A DNA stretch of 64,000 nt from CAVTUU01 sp045804965 (lineage in GTDB: Bacteria > Chloroflexota > Chloroflexia > Thermomicrobiales > UBA6265): contig JBJMMD010000025.1 of NCBI GenBank assembly GCA_045804965.1, forward strand, positions 62,001-126,000, read 5' to 3'. Under the pieces are notes generated by a model. That model was not told the DNA's origin and did not search any database. It saw only the letters and a program-made list of their open reading frames with translations. Positions within the stretch are counted from its first letter, which is position 1. Every line of letters begins with the position of its first letter. Of the stretch, positions 34,208-42,770 are shown piece by piece. The translations under genes were made by a program, and so were the position numbers.

Positions 34208-36535
34208 ATGGCAGCCAAACGGAAATCTCATCAACCCCAGCAAGAGACATTGCACCAAGCTGAACCGGCCAGAAGCCAGCCCGACGAGCCATCAGCCCTT
34301 TCCGGGTTTTTGAACGAAACACGTGGCTTTGCTGCTGATCCGCATGCCCTTGACAGCAACGGAATGTTCGCGTCCGCGGTTGTGAGGCCAGCGCCTTCAG
34401 CTCATGACCAGCGCGCTCGCCCTCAGCTTCTTCCCGAACTCTACATTAACCGCGAGCTGAGTTGGCTTGAATTCAACCGCCGCGTTTTTGAAGTCGCGGA
34501 GAATCCATCCACGCCGTTGCTCGAACGGATCAAGTTCGCCGCGATTTTCGCGAGCAACCTCGACGAGTTCTTCATGATCCGGGTGGCCGGCATCAAGCGC
34601 AAGATCATCGCCGGCATCACCGAACCGGGACCGGATGGACGAACTCCAACTGCGGCATACGCCGCCGTGCGCGAGGTGACGCAAGCGTTGCTTGAGCGGC
34701 ACGGCACGCTTCTCAGAGAAGAACTTCTGCCACAGCTCTCGGCCGAAGGCGTGGCGGTCGTCGGCATCGACGAACTCGATGTCAGCGAGCAACAAGCGAT
34801 GGCGAGCGTATTTGAGCGGGAAGTCTTCCCAGTGTTGACACCTCAAGCGGTCGACCGTGCCCGTCGTTTCCCGCATGTCTCCAATCAGAGTCTCAACCTC
34901 ATTGTCGCGCTTCGTTCCACGGCCGCCGGCAGCCGTTTCGCCCGAATAAAGGTGCCGGCGGTGCTGCCCCGACTCTTCGTCGTACCGGGCAGCGAACGGC
35001 GCGATGAATCTGGCAAGGTTCACCTCCGCATGGTCTTCCTCGAGCATTTGATCGCCCATCAACTGCCCCGCTTGTTCCCCGGCAACGAAATCGTCGCTTC
35101 CTATCCCTTCCACGTCATTCGCGACTCCGACATCGATGTCGACGAAGACGAGGACGAAGCGCATGATTTGTTGAACACGATGCGTGAGTTTCTCTCGCAG
35201 CGCTCGTTCGGCTCCGTGATTCAGGTCGTCACCGATACGACCATGCCGGCAGACGTTCGCGCATGGTTGCTCGATCAATTGCACGCGGGGAATCAGGAAT
35301 CATATGTGGTCAATGGGCCACTGGCGTGCGAAAGTCTCATGTCGATGCCGAGGATCGATCGACCCGATTTGAGCTTTCCTCAGTTCGTTCCCTCAACGAT
35401 CCCTGCACTCGAAATCGAAGATGAGTTGAGCGGGGAAACGGTTCCATTGCCGCCACGAGATATCTTCGCGATTCTGCGCGAGCGTGACGTGCTCATCCAT
35501 CATCCATATCAAACCTTCAACGCGGTCGCCGACTTCCTGCGGGCGGCCGCTACTGATCCCGACGTCGTCGCGATCAAGCAGACGCTCTACCGAATCGGCA
35601 AGGATTCGCCGCTGATTCCGGCGCTGATCGACGCGCGGGACGACGATACCCAAGTCGCGGTCCTCGTCGAATTGAAAGCCCGTTTCGACGAGGAGAACAA
35701 CATCACTTGGGCGCAACAACTCGAGCAACATGGTGTGCACGTGGCGTACGGCGTCGCCGGTCTGAAGACACATTGCAAGGCGACGCTCGTGGTTCGGCGG
35801 GAGCGGGATGGACTACGTCGGTACGTGCATATCGCGACCGGCAACTACAACGCGACCACCGCCCGCACGTACGAAGACCTCGGGCTGCTGACCGCGCGTG
35901 AAGACATCGCCAGTGACGTCACCGAACTCTTCAACGTGCTGACGGGTTACTCGCAGCAAGACAGCTATCGAAAGCTCTGGGTGGCGCCAATCCATCTCCG
36001 CAACCGGTTCCTCGGGGCGATCGACCGCGAAATTGACGTCCACAAGCGCACCGGCACCGGTCATCTCATATTCAAGATGAATTCCCTTGTCGACCGCGAA
36101 ATAATTCGCGCGCTCTACGAGGCGTCGCGTGCGGGCGTGGAGATCGACCTCATCGTCCGCGGCATCTGCTGCTTGCGCCCAGGCGTGCCGGGCTGGAGCG
36201 AATCGATCCGCGTACGCAGCATCGTCGGTCGCTTCCTCGAACACAGCCGCATCTATTATTTCCACAACGGCGGGGACGAAGAGATCTATCTCGGCAGCGC
36301 CGACCTCATGGAGCGGAATCTCGATCGGCGAGTTGAAGCAATCGTACCGGTCGAGGATCCGGCAATGCGCAGGCATCTTCGTGATCGGGTCCTCAACGCG
36401 TACCTGCGTGATTCCGTGAACGCACGCGAGCTGCAAGCGGACGGATCATATGTTCAAGCTAAGCCGAAGCCAGGGAAAGAGCGCGTAGATGTCCACCGCA
36501 AATTCATCGACCTCTACGCACGCCGACGAGTCTGA
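34208..36535 (+). CDS. ppk1: Polyphosphate kinase 1
   Basis: This 775-residue enzyme polymerises the terminal phosphate of ATP into inorganic polyphosphate. The conserved N-terminal block INRELSWLEFNRRVFE begins near residue 80, so there is an extra, low-complexity N-terminal tail of about 78 residues. The histidine that is autophosphorylated lies in HIATGNYN near residue 540, and the second conserved histidine in LEHSRIYYF near 679, with the magnesium and phosphate site around TLYRIGKDSPL. A later start would give the usual length of about 700. It overlaps the M19 dipeptidase gene by 47 bases. It pairs functionally with the Ppx/CHAD genes at 20.7-22.7 kb. Confidence 0.96.
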   Translation: MAAKRKSHQPQQETLHQAEPARSQPDEPSALSGFLNETRGFAADPHALDSNGMFASAVVRPAPSAHDQRARPQLLPELYINRELSWLEFNRRVFEVAENPSTPLLERIKFAAIFASNLDEFFMIRVAGIKRKIIAGITEPGPDGRTPTAAYAAVREVTQALLERHGTLLREELLPQLSAEGVAVVGIDELDVSEQQAMASVFEREVFPVLTPQAVDRARRFPHVSNQSLNLIVALRSTAAGSRFARIKVPAVLPRLFVVPGSERRDESGKVHLRMVFLEHLIAHQLPRLFPGNEIVASYPFHVIRDSDIDVDEDEDEAHDLLNTMREFLSQRSFGSVIQVVTDTTMPADVRAWLLDQLHAGNQESYVVNGPLACESLMSMPRIDRPDLSFPQFVPSTIPALEIEDELSGETVPLPPRDIFAILRERDVLIHHPYQTFNAVADFLRAAATDPDVVAIKQTLYRIGKDSPLIPALIDARDDDTQVAVLVELKARFDEENNITWAQQLEQHGVHVAYGVAGLKTHCKATLVVRRERDGLRRYVHIATGNYNATTARTYEDLGLLTAREDIASDVTELFNVLTGYSQQDSYRKLWVAPIHLRNRFLGAIDREIDVHKRTGTGHLIFKMNSLVDREIIRALYEASRAGVEIDLIVRGICCLRPGVPGWSESIRVRSIVGRFLEHSRIYYFHNGGDEEIYLGSADLMERNLDRRVEAIVPVEDPAMRRHLRDRVLNAYLRDSVNARELQADGSYVQAKPKPGKERVDVHRKFIDLYARRRV

Positions 36536-37622
36536 CCTGGGCGAACTCGCGGCCAAAATTCACGCTGAAGCAATCATCATCGACGGGCATTGTGACATTC
36601 TGATGCCGATCGCCGACGGCAAGATGCGGCTCAGCGACCACATCGAGATTCCACCGTCGAACTCGTGGCAACCCCCGCCAGGATGGCAGGGTTCGCCGGA
36701 AGCGGCGCACTACAAGTTCTCGCCGCACACCGATTACTTCCAAACGATGGGGCAGTATGACGTCCCGCGCTTTCTCGCGGGCGGACTCACCGCGCAAGCG
36801 TGCGCCATCTACATCGAAGCAAAACATCTCGACCGCGCTCTCGAACGGGCGCTTGATATGGTCTATTTGCTCCATCGCGAGGACGACGAATCGTCCTCCT
36901 TTGAAGTGGTTCGGACCGCGGAGGACATCCGGCGGGTGAAAGCTGAAGGCAAGACCTCCGGCTTCCTGACCCTTGAGGGATTTGAGCCGCTTGGGGCCAT
37001 TCTCAGATTGCTCGACATCTTCTTCGAGCTTGGAATTCGCATGGCCAGTTTGACGCACAGCCGCCGGAATGCGTTCGCGGACGGTTTGCAACCAGGCGTG
37101 CATACGGGCGGTCTGAGCGAACTGGGACGTGATGCGGTGAAGCGGATGAATGAACTTGGAATCGTCATCGACCTGGGGCACCTCAATCAACCAGGGTGCT
37201 GGGAGGTGCTAGAACGCAGCGAGCAACCGGTTGTCTGGTCGCACACCAGCCCACGTCGATACTTCCCGGCCGAACCTGAGTCGAGCCCACTCTTTGGTGA
37301 CCTCGTTCAGCCGCGAGCCCGGGAATTGCTCGAAGAACTCGCCAAGAATGGCGGCGTGATGGGCGTCATCGGTTTTGGACAACCGAGCGTCGAGGCATTT
37401 TTGGACGACATCGACTATATCGTGCACGCGATTGGCGTCGACTCCGCAGGCATCGGCACTGATTTCTTCGGGTTTGAGCAAGCCCCTACCGGTTTCCAAA
37501 CGATCGCGGACCTGCCGATTGTCACCCGCGGATTGCTCGCGCGTGGTTATTCAGCAGACGACGTAAAAAAGATACTTGGCGGCAACTTTCTGCGCGTCTT
37601 CGATCAAGTCTGGCCAACTTAA
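36489..37622 (+). CDS. M19 family dipeptidase
   Basis: This 377-residue protein is a renal-dipeptidase-like (M19) zinc TIM-barrel hydrolase that splits dipeptides, including some with D-residues. The metal-binding start is IIDGHCDIL; most relatives have Asn or Val in place of the Cys. The bridging Glu is in GFLTLEGFEPL, and later ligands in DLGHLNQPGCW and VVWSHTSPR. A GTDFFGFE segment near residue 325 is typical. It has no signal peptide and should be cytoplasmic. Its start lies 47 bases inside the ppk gene in another frame, which suggests coupled translation, although no functional link is evident. Confidence 0.9.
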   Translation: MSTANSSTSTHADESDLGELAAKIHAEAIIIDGHCDILMPIADGKMRLSDHIEIPPSNSWQPPPGWQGSPEAAHYKFSPHTDYFQTMGQYDVPRFLAGGLTAQACAIYIEAKHLDRALERALDMVYLLHREDDESSSFEVVRTAEDIRRVKAEGKTSGFLTLEGFEPLGAILRLLDIFFELGIRMASLTHSRRNAFADGLQPGVHTGGLSELGRDAVKRMNELGIVIDLGHLNQPGCWEVLERSEQPVVWSHTSPRRYFPAEPESSPLFGDLVQPRARELLEELAKNGGVMGVIGFGQPSVEAFLDDIDYIVHAIGVDSAGIGTDFFGFEQAPTGFQTIADLPIVTRGLLARGYSADDVKKILGGNFLRVFDQVWPT

Positions 37623-37823
37623 CTAAATGCTGCACTTATGACTTGTTGTTGTGTACGACGCCAGAGGAATATGAGCATTGGAGTCCACGGGTCCGGGGCC
37701 GAATAAAGCCAAACGCTCCCAAGCCCCCGACCTGCCAGCTCGTCCAAGGCTAATGTTGAGTCAACTGCGCCCGGATGTTCAGAGCAACTCTGTCTCTCGT
37801 TCTTTTGCGCACGCCCCCTTCTT

Positions 37824-37910
37824 CATTCTGAGCGAATCCGAAGAATCGGTGCCTGCCGACCGCTGTCGTCAGAAGTTCCATATGCCTCGACTTCGCTAGG
37901 CATGACGGGA
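37824..37910 (+). repeat. Dispersed intergenic repeat, copy B
   Basis: This copy runs from CATTCTGAGCGAA to GGCATGACGG, with ATGCCTCGACTTCGCT before the end. It lies in the 392-base gap (37623-38014) between the dipeptidase gene and the receiver-like gene. The rest of that gap holds no gene that I can support. Confidence 0.78.
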
Positions 37911-38014
37911 TGGGAGTTCGGCATAACGAAGGAATAGGGGCGGCAAGAGGGGTGGGATGCGGCGTGACGCAGTGCGCGTGGACCGAACCGGCAATGCTCC
38001 CGTAAAATCGAGCG

Positions 38015-38434
38015 ATGACACGCGACCTCGAGAACGCTCTTCCCCAAACCGGACAGCCTCCCACAATCGTCGTCCTCAACCGCGACCTCTTTTTCGGAGT
38101 CAGGATCGGAAACCTGTTGAAGGCCGCTGGATATGAGGCGATGTTCGCTAAGACGGCGAACGAGCTCGTCGATTTCCTGCGAGAGGCAGTGGTCGCACCG
38201 GTCTTGATCGTCGTCGACATTGGGACTAATCCGAACTGGGACATAATCCACACTTTGACCATCGACGACCGATCCGGACCTCCGATCCTTGCTTTTGGTC
38301 CGCACAAGGACGTCGACGGATTGAGATCAGCGAAGGCTGCCGGCGTGACCCGCGTCGTTTCCAACAGCGAGTTTCATCGCAACGCACTCGAACTAATTCA
38401 GCGGTATGCAGCCGCGCCGGGCGCCCGCGGTTAG
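38015..38434 (+). CDS. Receiver-like protein lacking key phosphorylation residues
   Basis: This 139-residue protein has the alpha/beta pattern of a response regulator receiver domain: IVVLNRDLFFGVRIGNLLKAAG at residue 18 onward, then VLIVVDIG with the central Asp, PILAFGP and AKAAGVTRVVSNSEF. The Thr/Ser after strand 4 is Gly and the Lys after strand 5 is Ser. The acidic pair after strand 1 is reduced to Asn-Arg-Asp. It is therefore probably a pseudo-receiver that does not switch in the usual way. No output domain and no kinase gene are present. Confidence 0.72.
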   Translation: MTRDLENALPQTGQPPTIVVLNRDLFFGVRIGNLLKAAGYEAMFAKTANELVDFLREAVVAPVLIVVDIGTNPNWDIIHTLTIDDRSGPPILAFGPHKDVDGLRSAKAAGVTRVVSNSEFHRNALELIQRYAAAPGARG

Positions 38435-38592
38435 GACCACCCCTCCCCGAGGCTCAACCGGCCGTCGGCTAAAGACCGGCTCGCGAACCCTCACGGCCCG
38501 CTCCGAGCTCAGCCCCCGCCGGCGTTTGGTCGTCCTACCAAGGTATCCTCTGAGTCATTTGGACTCGGCGTCCCGGCCCAGCCGAGCAGAAC

Positions 38593-38621
38593 TTGACGAT
38601 GCGGAAAACTTCGCATAAAGT
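38593..38621 (+). promoter_or_regulatory. Promoter of the integrase gene
   Basis: TTGACG (38593-38598) and TAAAGT (38616-38621) are separated by exactly 17 bases. A perfect palindrome, GTGTACGTACAC, begins on the last two bases of the -10 box. The AAGGAGGT ribosome site of the integrase is at 38693-38700. Confidence 0.6.
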
Positions 38622-38631
38622 GTACGTACAC
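38620..38631. promoter_or_regulatory. Palindromic site over the transcription start, possible operator
   Basis: GTGTACGTACAC is a perfect 12-base palindrome that overlaps the end of the -10 box and the expected start point. A repressor bound here would block the integrase promoter. No regulator gene is adjacent. Confidence 0.4.
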
Positions 38632-38706
38632 CCCTCGCGTGTTCCGCTCCGGGTTCGCTTTGTTCGTTCGTGCCTCTTGGCGCGGCGGCGCTAAGGAGGT
38701 TCAGGG

Positions 38707-39825
38707 TTGGCAACACCTATCGAGCGGCTCGATCGGGCGGATTCGACGGATACCCGCTCGCGACTGCGAACCGTCGAACCTCTGCCCACCGCCAATCAAT
38801 TCCCGGTCGAAGTCGATCCCGGCAGCGACGACATCACGATCGAGGCAGCCGTTGAAATGTTCTTCGGTGATCTCAGGCTCGCGCCGCGGTCGAAAAAGAC
38901 GTACCGCCATGGCATCGTCAAATTCGTTCGCCACCTCGAAACTCACGAAGGCATCGATCCCAAGACCTCGCCGGTGTCGCGCATCACGTCCGACCACGTC
39001 ACCTCATTCGCGTCCCTGATCGTTCCTCAGGACATCAAAACGCCAGAAGAAGTCTCGCAAATGCGAACCGCGCAAAATAATCTTTCTGCTCTCCGCAAAT
39101 TCTGCTCATACCTCGCTGCGTACGATTTGCATCCGAATTTGCCGACCGACCGGCTACGAGTGCGCATCTCAGCAATCATGCCCCGCTTCACGCCGCCTCC
39201 GCCCGATGTCAAGCTCAGCGACCTCGAACGCATTGTGGATTTCGTCCGGGACCAGCCGCGCGAAGTGAAACCGCATCTCGAGCTGCGGCGCTTGAAGGTT
39301 CAGGCGATGATCCTGTTTCTGTTCCGAAGTGGAGTCCGCGTTTCGGAGCTTTGCGCGCTGCGCCGTCGCGACGTCGCGCTGGGCGAAGGCACCGCTCATA
39401 TCTACCGGGCGAAAGGCGGGAAGAGCCGCACGGTCCACTTCGACGTCGAAACGGCGGACGCGCTTGCCGCGTATTGGAGTGCGAGAGGCGACGAGCTTCG
39501 CGGAGCCTCGGCGCTCCCCGCCTTTAGTGGACGGGATAAACTTGGGATCGCGGGCAGCGCGATCAGTCCGCGTACGGTCGAGCACGTGGTTGCTCAACTT
39601 TGTCAGGCGCTTGGCATTGAGAGCGATGTTACGCCACACTCGTTCCGACACGGACTGGCAACTGAAATGGTGCGCCGCCGCGTCCGTGAATCAACAGTCC
39701 AAACGATTTTAGGTCATGCCTCGCCGGCAACAACACGGATCTATGTTCATAAAACCGCGCTCGACGTCGCAGAGGAATATCAAGACGCCTTCGGCTCCTA
39801 TCGTCCACCGGCAGGCAGGATCTAG
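38707..39825 (+). CDS. Tyrosine recombinase/integrase
   Basis: This 372-residue protein is a site-specific recombinase. Residues 40-165 form the SAM-like helical DNA-binding domain, and the catalytic domain follows. Catalytic residues are visible: Arg in SGVRVSELCALRRRDV, Lys in RAKGGKSRTV, His and Arg in HSFRHG, His in ILGHASP and the nucleophile Tyr in TTRIYVH. The start is TTG 38707, six bases after a perfect AAGGAGGT site. It resembles XerC/XerD-like enzymes in size and plan, but the N-terminal extension and the isolated setting leave a chromosomal Xer role and a mobile-element role both open. No attachment repeats were found. Confidence 0.92.
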   Translation: MATPIERLDRADSTDTRSRLRTVEPLPTANQFPVEVDPGSDDITIEAAVEMFFGDLRLAPRSKKTYRHGIVKFVRHLETHEGIDPKTSPVSRITSDHVTSFASLIVPQDIKTPEEVSQMRTAQNNLSALRKFCSYLAAYDLHPNLPTDRLRVRISAIMPRFTPPPPDVKLSDLERIVDFVRDQPREVKPHLELRRLKVQAMILFLFRSGVRVSELCALRRRDVALGEGTAHIYRAKGGKSRTVHFDVETADALAAYWSARGDELRGASALPAFSGRDKLGIAGSAISPRTVEHVVAQLCQALGIESDVTPHSFRHGLATEMVRRRVRESTVQTILGHASPATTRIYVHKTALDVAEEYQDAFGSYRPPAGRI

Positions 39826-39856
39826 CTCGCCGACGGACAAATCGCTTCCAGCACCC

Positions 39857-40402
39857 GTGCAACGAGGACGGGCAAAGTGGCCGTTCTCGCTATTTTCGTT
39901 GCTCCTGCTGCTCGGGACATTGACCGCTTGCGCAAGTGGCAACGCTCGCGAAGCTGAACCATTCGCGACGAAAGACGCCGAAAAGACGAGAGTCGTCGTG
40001 AGCGCTCACGAAACCGCGATCGTCGAGCGTTTCTTCCCCACGCCTGGAACCCCGGATCCGACGAGTACGCCTATCGCTGTCCTCGAAACGCTCGTCTTGA
40101 CGACAGCGCTCGGTCCCGATAACGCGCCCCAACAGGAAGTGCGCGGCGTCTCCGGTTCCGGCACGTTGTATGCCGATGCGCTCGTTCATCACTTGACCAA
40201 GGAAGCGGTCGCGAGGGCGGTCTGGACCACCACCGACGGCACCGCTGTGTACAACTCGAAAATCCCCATTCATCAAGATACGGAGACGGCGTGGCTGCCG
40301 TTTCAATGGAACGTCGACGGTTCGCTGCCCCGCGGCGATTACGTTGTCTACATCTACGTTGATGACTGGCTGCTCAACTCTCTTGTTTTTCAGGTGAGTT
40401 AG
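39857..40402 (+). CDS. Hypothetical lipoprotein
   Basis: This protein of about 181 residues begins with a basic stretch, a hydrophobic segment (FSLFSLLLLLGTL) and a lipobox-like TACAS, so it is probably lipid-anchored outside the membrane. A threonine- and proline-rich linker (PTPGTPDPTSTPIAV) follows, then a beta-rich domain that ends with GDYVVYIYVDDWLLNSLVF. GTG 39857 is chosen as start because a longer frame to 39716 would lie inside the integrase gene; no strong ribosome site is seen. The domain is not recognised. It may be an Ig-like or ligand-binding fold. Confidence 0.65.
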   Translation: MQRGRAKWPFSLFSLLLLLGTLTACASGNAREAEPFATKDAEKTRVVVSAHETAIVERFFPTPGTPDPTSTPIAVLETLVLTTALGPDNAPQQEVRGVSGSGTLYADALVHHLTKEAVARAVWTTTDGTAVYNSKIPIHQDTETAWLPFQWNVDGSLPRGDYVVYIYVDDWLLNSLVFQVS

Positions 40403-40529
40403 AGCGAACCAGTTAGCTCGAGTTGATATTGCACCTACATAACCCTCCTCATACAATCGACCGCTGTCGAAGTCATGCCCTTATGCTTGACGATGACAAC
40501 GCGAATCGAGCTGGAAAGGGTGTGCTTCT

Positions 40530-41297
40530 GTGGATAAGCGAGACTGGACGCAGCTCCTGATTGTCGAGTTCCTGGGCCCATTCGCCCTCGTTTTCGCGGG
40601 TGTGAGCGCAATCATCGCCACGCAAGGGAGCGGTCTCGTCGCCATCGCCTTGGCGCACGGACTCGCTATCGGTCTGCTCGTCGCAGCCGCGGGCCACATC
40701 TCCGGAGGAGTCTATAACCCGGCGTTGGCGATCGGACTTTGGGTCAGCGGGAAACTCGATTCGGCGCGCACCATTGCGTATATCGTCGCCGAGCTCATCG
40801 GCGCAACTGCCGGGGCAGCGTTGGCGCGGGCCTGTTTTCCCAGGGACGCGGTGGATGCGGTCAAGCTCGGCGTGCCAAGCGTTGGCCCGGGATTCAGCTC
40901 GACAAACGCGTTGATCATGGAAATCGTCACCACGTTCTTTCTCATGTTCGTCGTGTTCGGCGTGGCGATCGACGGCCGGAGTGGCAGTCGCGCAATCGCC
41001 GGATTGGCGATCGGATTGACGATCACGATGGACATCTTCGGCGGCGGCGCAGTCAGCGGCGCCGCGATGAATCCATCGCGCTGGTTCGGACCAGCCGTCA
41101 TCCACGGTGAGTATTCAGATTTTTGGATTTGGTGGGTCGGCCCGATTGTTGGCGCCGTCATCGCTGCATTACTCTATTCTTACGTTCTCCTCGAAGAAGC
41201 TCCAATCGTCACAACGGACATCAATCCTGAAAGCCCGCGCGCCGCGCCGAGTGACGAGCGCATCGACGCCCGAATTCGGCGGGTTGTCCGTCGATAG
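40530..41297 (+). CDS. MIP family aquaporin or glycerol channel
   Basis: This 255-residue protein has six membrane helices and the two half-helix loops of the MIP family. The first loop is GGVYNPALAIG with a canonical NPA; the second is SGAAMNPSRWFGP with NPS. The Arg of the selectivity filter follows the second motif as usual. It conducts water or small neutral solutes such as glycerol, and the pore type cannot be settled by eye. It starts at GTG 40530 after GGAAAGGG and is alone, with the M24 peptidase gene 61 bases downstream. Confidence 0.92.
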   Translation: MDKRDWTQLLIVEFLGPFALVFAGVSAIIATQGSGLVAIALAHGLAIGLLVAAAGHISGGVYNPALAIGLWVSGKLDSARTIAYIVAELIGATAGAALARACFPRDAVDAVKLGVPSVGPGFSSTNALIMEIVTTFFLMFVVFGVAIDGRSGSRAIAGLAIGLTITMDIFGGGAVSGAAMNPSRWFGPAVIHGEYSDFWIWWVGPIVGAVIAALLYSYVLLEEAPIVTTDINPESPRAAPSDERIDARIRRVVRR

Positions 41298-41358
41298 CGG
41301 CGCATATGAGGGGCGTCGGCCGCCCTTCTGCTTTTCGTCACCAGCGAAGGATCGTCTC

Positions 41359-42561
41359 ATGGCGGCTTCCACTCTGCCCGAAACGGCGCTCACTGAAGCG
41401 GAACAATTGCGCCGCGAGCTTCTCGCCGAAAAGCACGCGCAAGCAGTCGCCCTGCTCAATCAGCATGGGATCGATTGCTGGCTCACCCTTGCCCGCGAGG
41501 GCAGCGATGTCCTTCTCCCGTTTGTCATCGGCAGCGACGAAATCGTCGGCATGAGCGCACTGATGATTTTCGCCTCGGGTGAAAGCGTGGCGGTGGTCGC
41601 CGATTACGATCAAGGGCAGGTCGACGGCGTTTTCTCAAAGGTCATTCCATACTCGAATGATTGGAAGGAGCCCGTCCGATCCGTTTTACGCGAGCGGGCA
41701 CCCGCTCAAATCGCGGTCAATTTCAGTGAAGACGATCATGGTATCGATGGTTTAACCCACGGCCTCTTTCTGGCCCTGCGCAGTGTACTTGCGCCGATTG
41801 GGCTCGACGACGCCCTCGTCTCGTCAGCCCCGATTTCGGCGGGCGTTCGCGCACTCAAATCCGAGTCCGAAATCGAGCGGATGCGCCGCGCCTGTACGAT
41901 CACGCGACGCATTTTTGATGACTTGACCGGGATGCTGAAGCCCGGTCTGACCGAGGCCGAAATCTTCGAAATCGTCAAGGAACGGATGACCACGTACGAA
42001 GTCGGCTCGGCCTGGGACGAATCGTATTGCCCGATTGTCTCGACCTCACGAACCCGACCCGGGCACAATCCGCCAGGCGCGACCAAACTCGAAGCCGGTG
42101 ACACGCTGCGCGTCGATTTGGGCGTCACGTTCGAAGGCTACTGTTCCGATATGCAGCGCACATGGTACATCCGCAAACCAGGCGAATCGGGCATTGCCGG
42201 CGACGTCATGCACGCCTATGACACTGTTCGCACTGGCATTATGATGGCCGCGGACGCGATCAAACCCGGTTTGACGGGTTTCGAAGTCGACGAGCCAGTT
42301 CGTCAGTATGTCGAGGAGCGAGGATACGCCTTTACGCACGCCCTTGGCCACCAACTCGGCCGGCTAGCGCACGATGGGGGCATGGTCCTCGGTCCGCGCA
42401 ACGAGCGCTACGGCAGCCGCTCCGCCGGCACAATCGAGGCTGGCATGGTCTTCACACTCGAACCATGCACCGCGATGATCGCCCTGGAAGACGACATCGT
42501 CGTCACCGAGAACGGCTGTGAATTTTTCGTCACCCCGCCCGAGCGACCGTACGTGATTTAG
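41359..42561 (+). CDS. M24 family Xaa-Pro aminopeptidase-like protein
   Basis: This 400-residue protein has the creatinase/prolidase architecture: an N-terminal creatinase-like domain (residues 1-150) and a pita-bread metallopeptidase domain. The five metal ligands are visible in order: Asp in RVDLGVTFEGYCSD (two aspartates), His in HALGHQLG, Glu in FTLEPC and Glu in VVTENGCEFF. It cleaves N-terminal residues before proline, or a related amide. The start at ATG 41359 has GAAGGAT upstream; a longer frame to 41107 would overlap the aquaporin gene. It ends with a four-base overlap with a small convergent gene. Confidence 0.92.
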   Translation: MAASTLPETALTEAEQLRRELLAEKHAQAVALLNQHGIDCWLTLAREGSDVLLPFVIGSDEIVGMSALMIFASGESVAVVADYDQGQVDGVFSKVIPYSNDWKEPVRSVLRERAPAQIAVNFSEDDHGIDGLTHGLFLALRSVLAPIGLDDALVSSAPISAGVRALKSESEIERMRRACTITRRIFDDLTGMLKPGLTEAEIFEIVKERMTTYEVGSAWDESYCPIVSTSRTRPGHNPPGATKLEAGDTLRVDLGVTFEGYCSDMQRTWYIRKPGESGIAGDVMHAYDTVRTGIMMAADAIKPGLTGFEVDEPVRQYVEERGYAFTHALGHQLGRLAHDGGMVLGPRNERYGSRSAGTIEAGMVFTLEPCTAMIALEDDIVVTENGCEFFVTPPERPYVI

Positions 42562-42749
42562 TGTGCGATCGGCGTCTCAGGTTCAGCCTGCGACGTGAAC
42601 CCAGGCGCGGGTTGCTCCGCTTTCGGCGTGTCTGCTCCAAACTTGTCCCCTGGGGGCGGAGTGTCGTCGTCGATTGTATTCTTCAGGATCTGGGCCTCGC
42701 GCGGCCACGTCTCCATCCCAAACAACTTTGTAATCCATCGCTGCACCAT
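42558..42749 (-). CDS. Small hypothetical protein, 63 residues
   Basis: This small gene has an ATG at 42749 preceded by GGGAGG at a spacing of six bases, which is unusually good and is the main reason to accept it. The protein begins MVQRWITKLFGMETWPREA and ends in a Pro-, Glu- and Ala-rich tail. It has no membrane segment or known domain. It lies downstream of the secreted-protein gene on the same strand, 21 bases apart, so the two may be cotranscribed. It converges with the M24 gene and overlaps its end by four bases. Confidence 0.55.
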   Translation of the reverse strand: MVQRWITKLFGMETWPREAQILKNTIDDDTPPPGDKFGADTPKAEQPAPGFTSQAEPETPIAH

Positions 42750-42770
42750 GTGGAGCCTCCCGGTCGTGCT

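Noticed and set aside
39716..39856. Longer N-terminus for the lipoprotein inside the integrase gene
   Set aside because: It would place a long basic segment before the signal peptide and overlap the integrase by 110 bases.
41107..41358. Longer N-terminus for the M24 peptidase inside the aquaporin gene
   Set aside because: The extra residues are a shadow of the aquaporin gene; ATG 41359 has an acceptable ribosome site.
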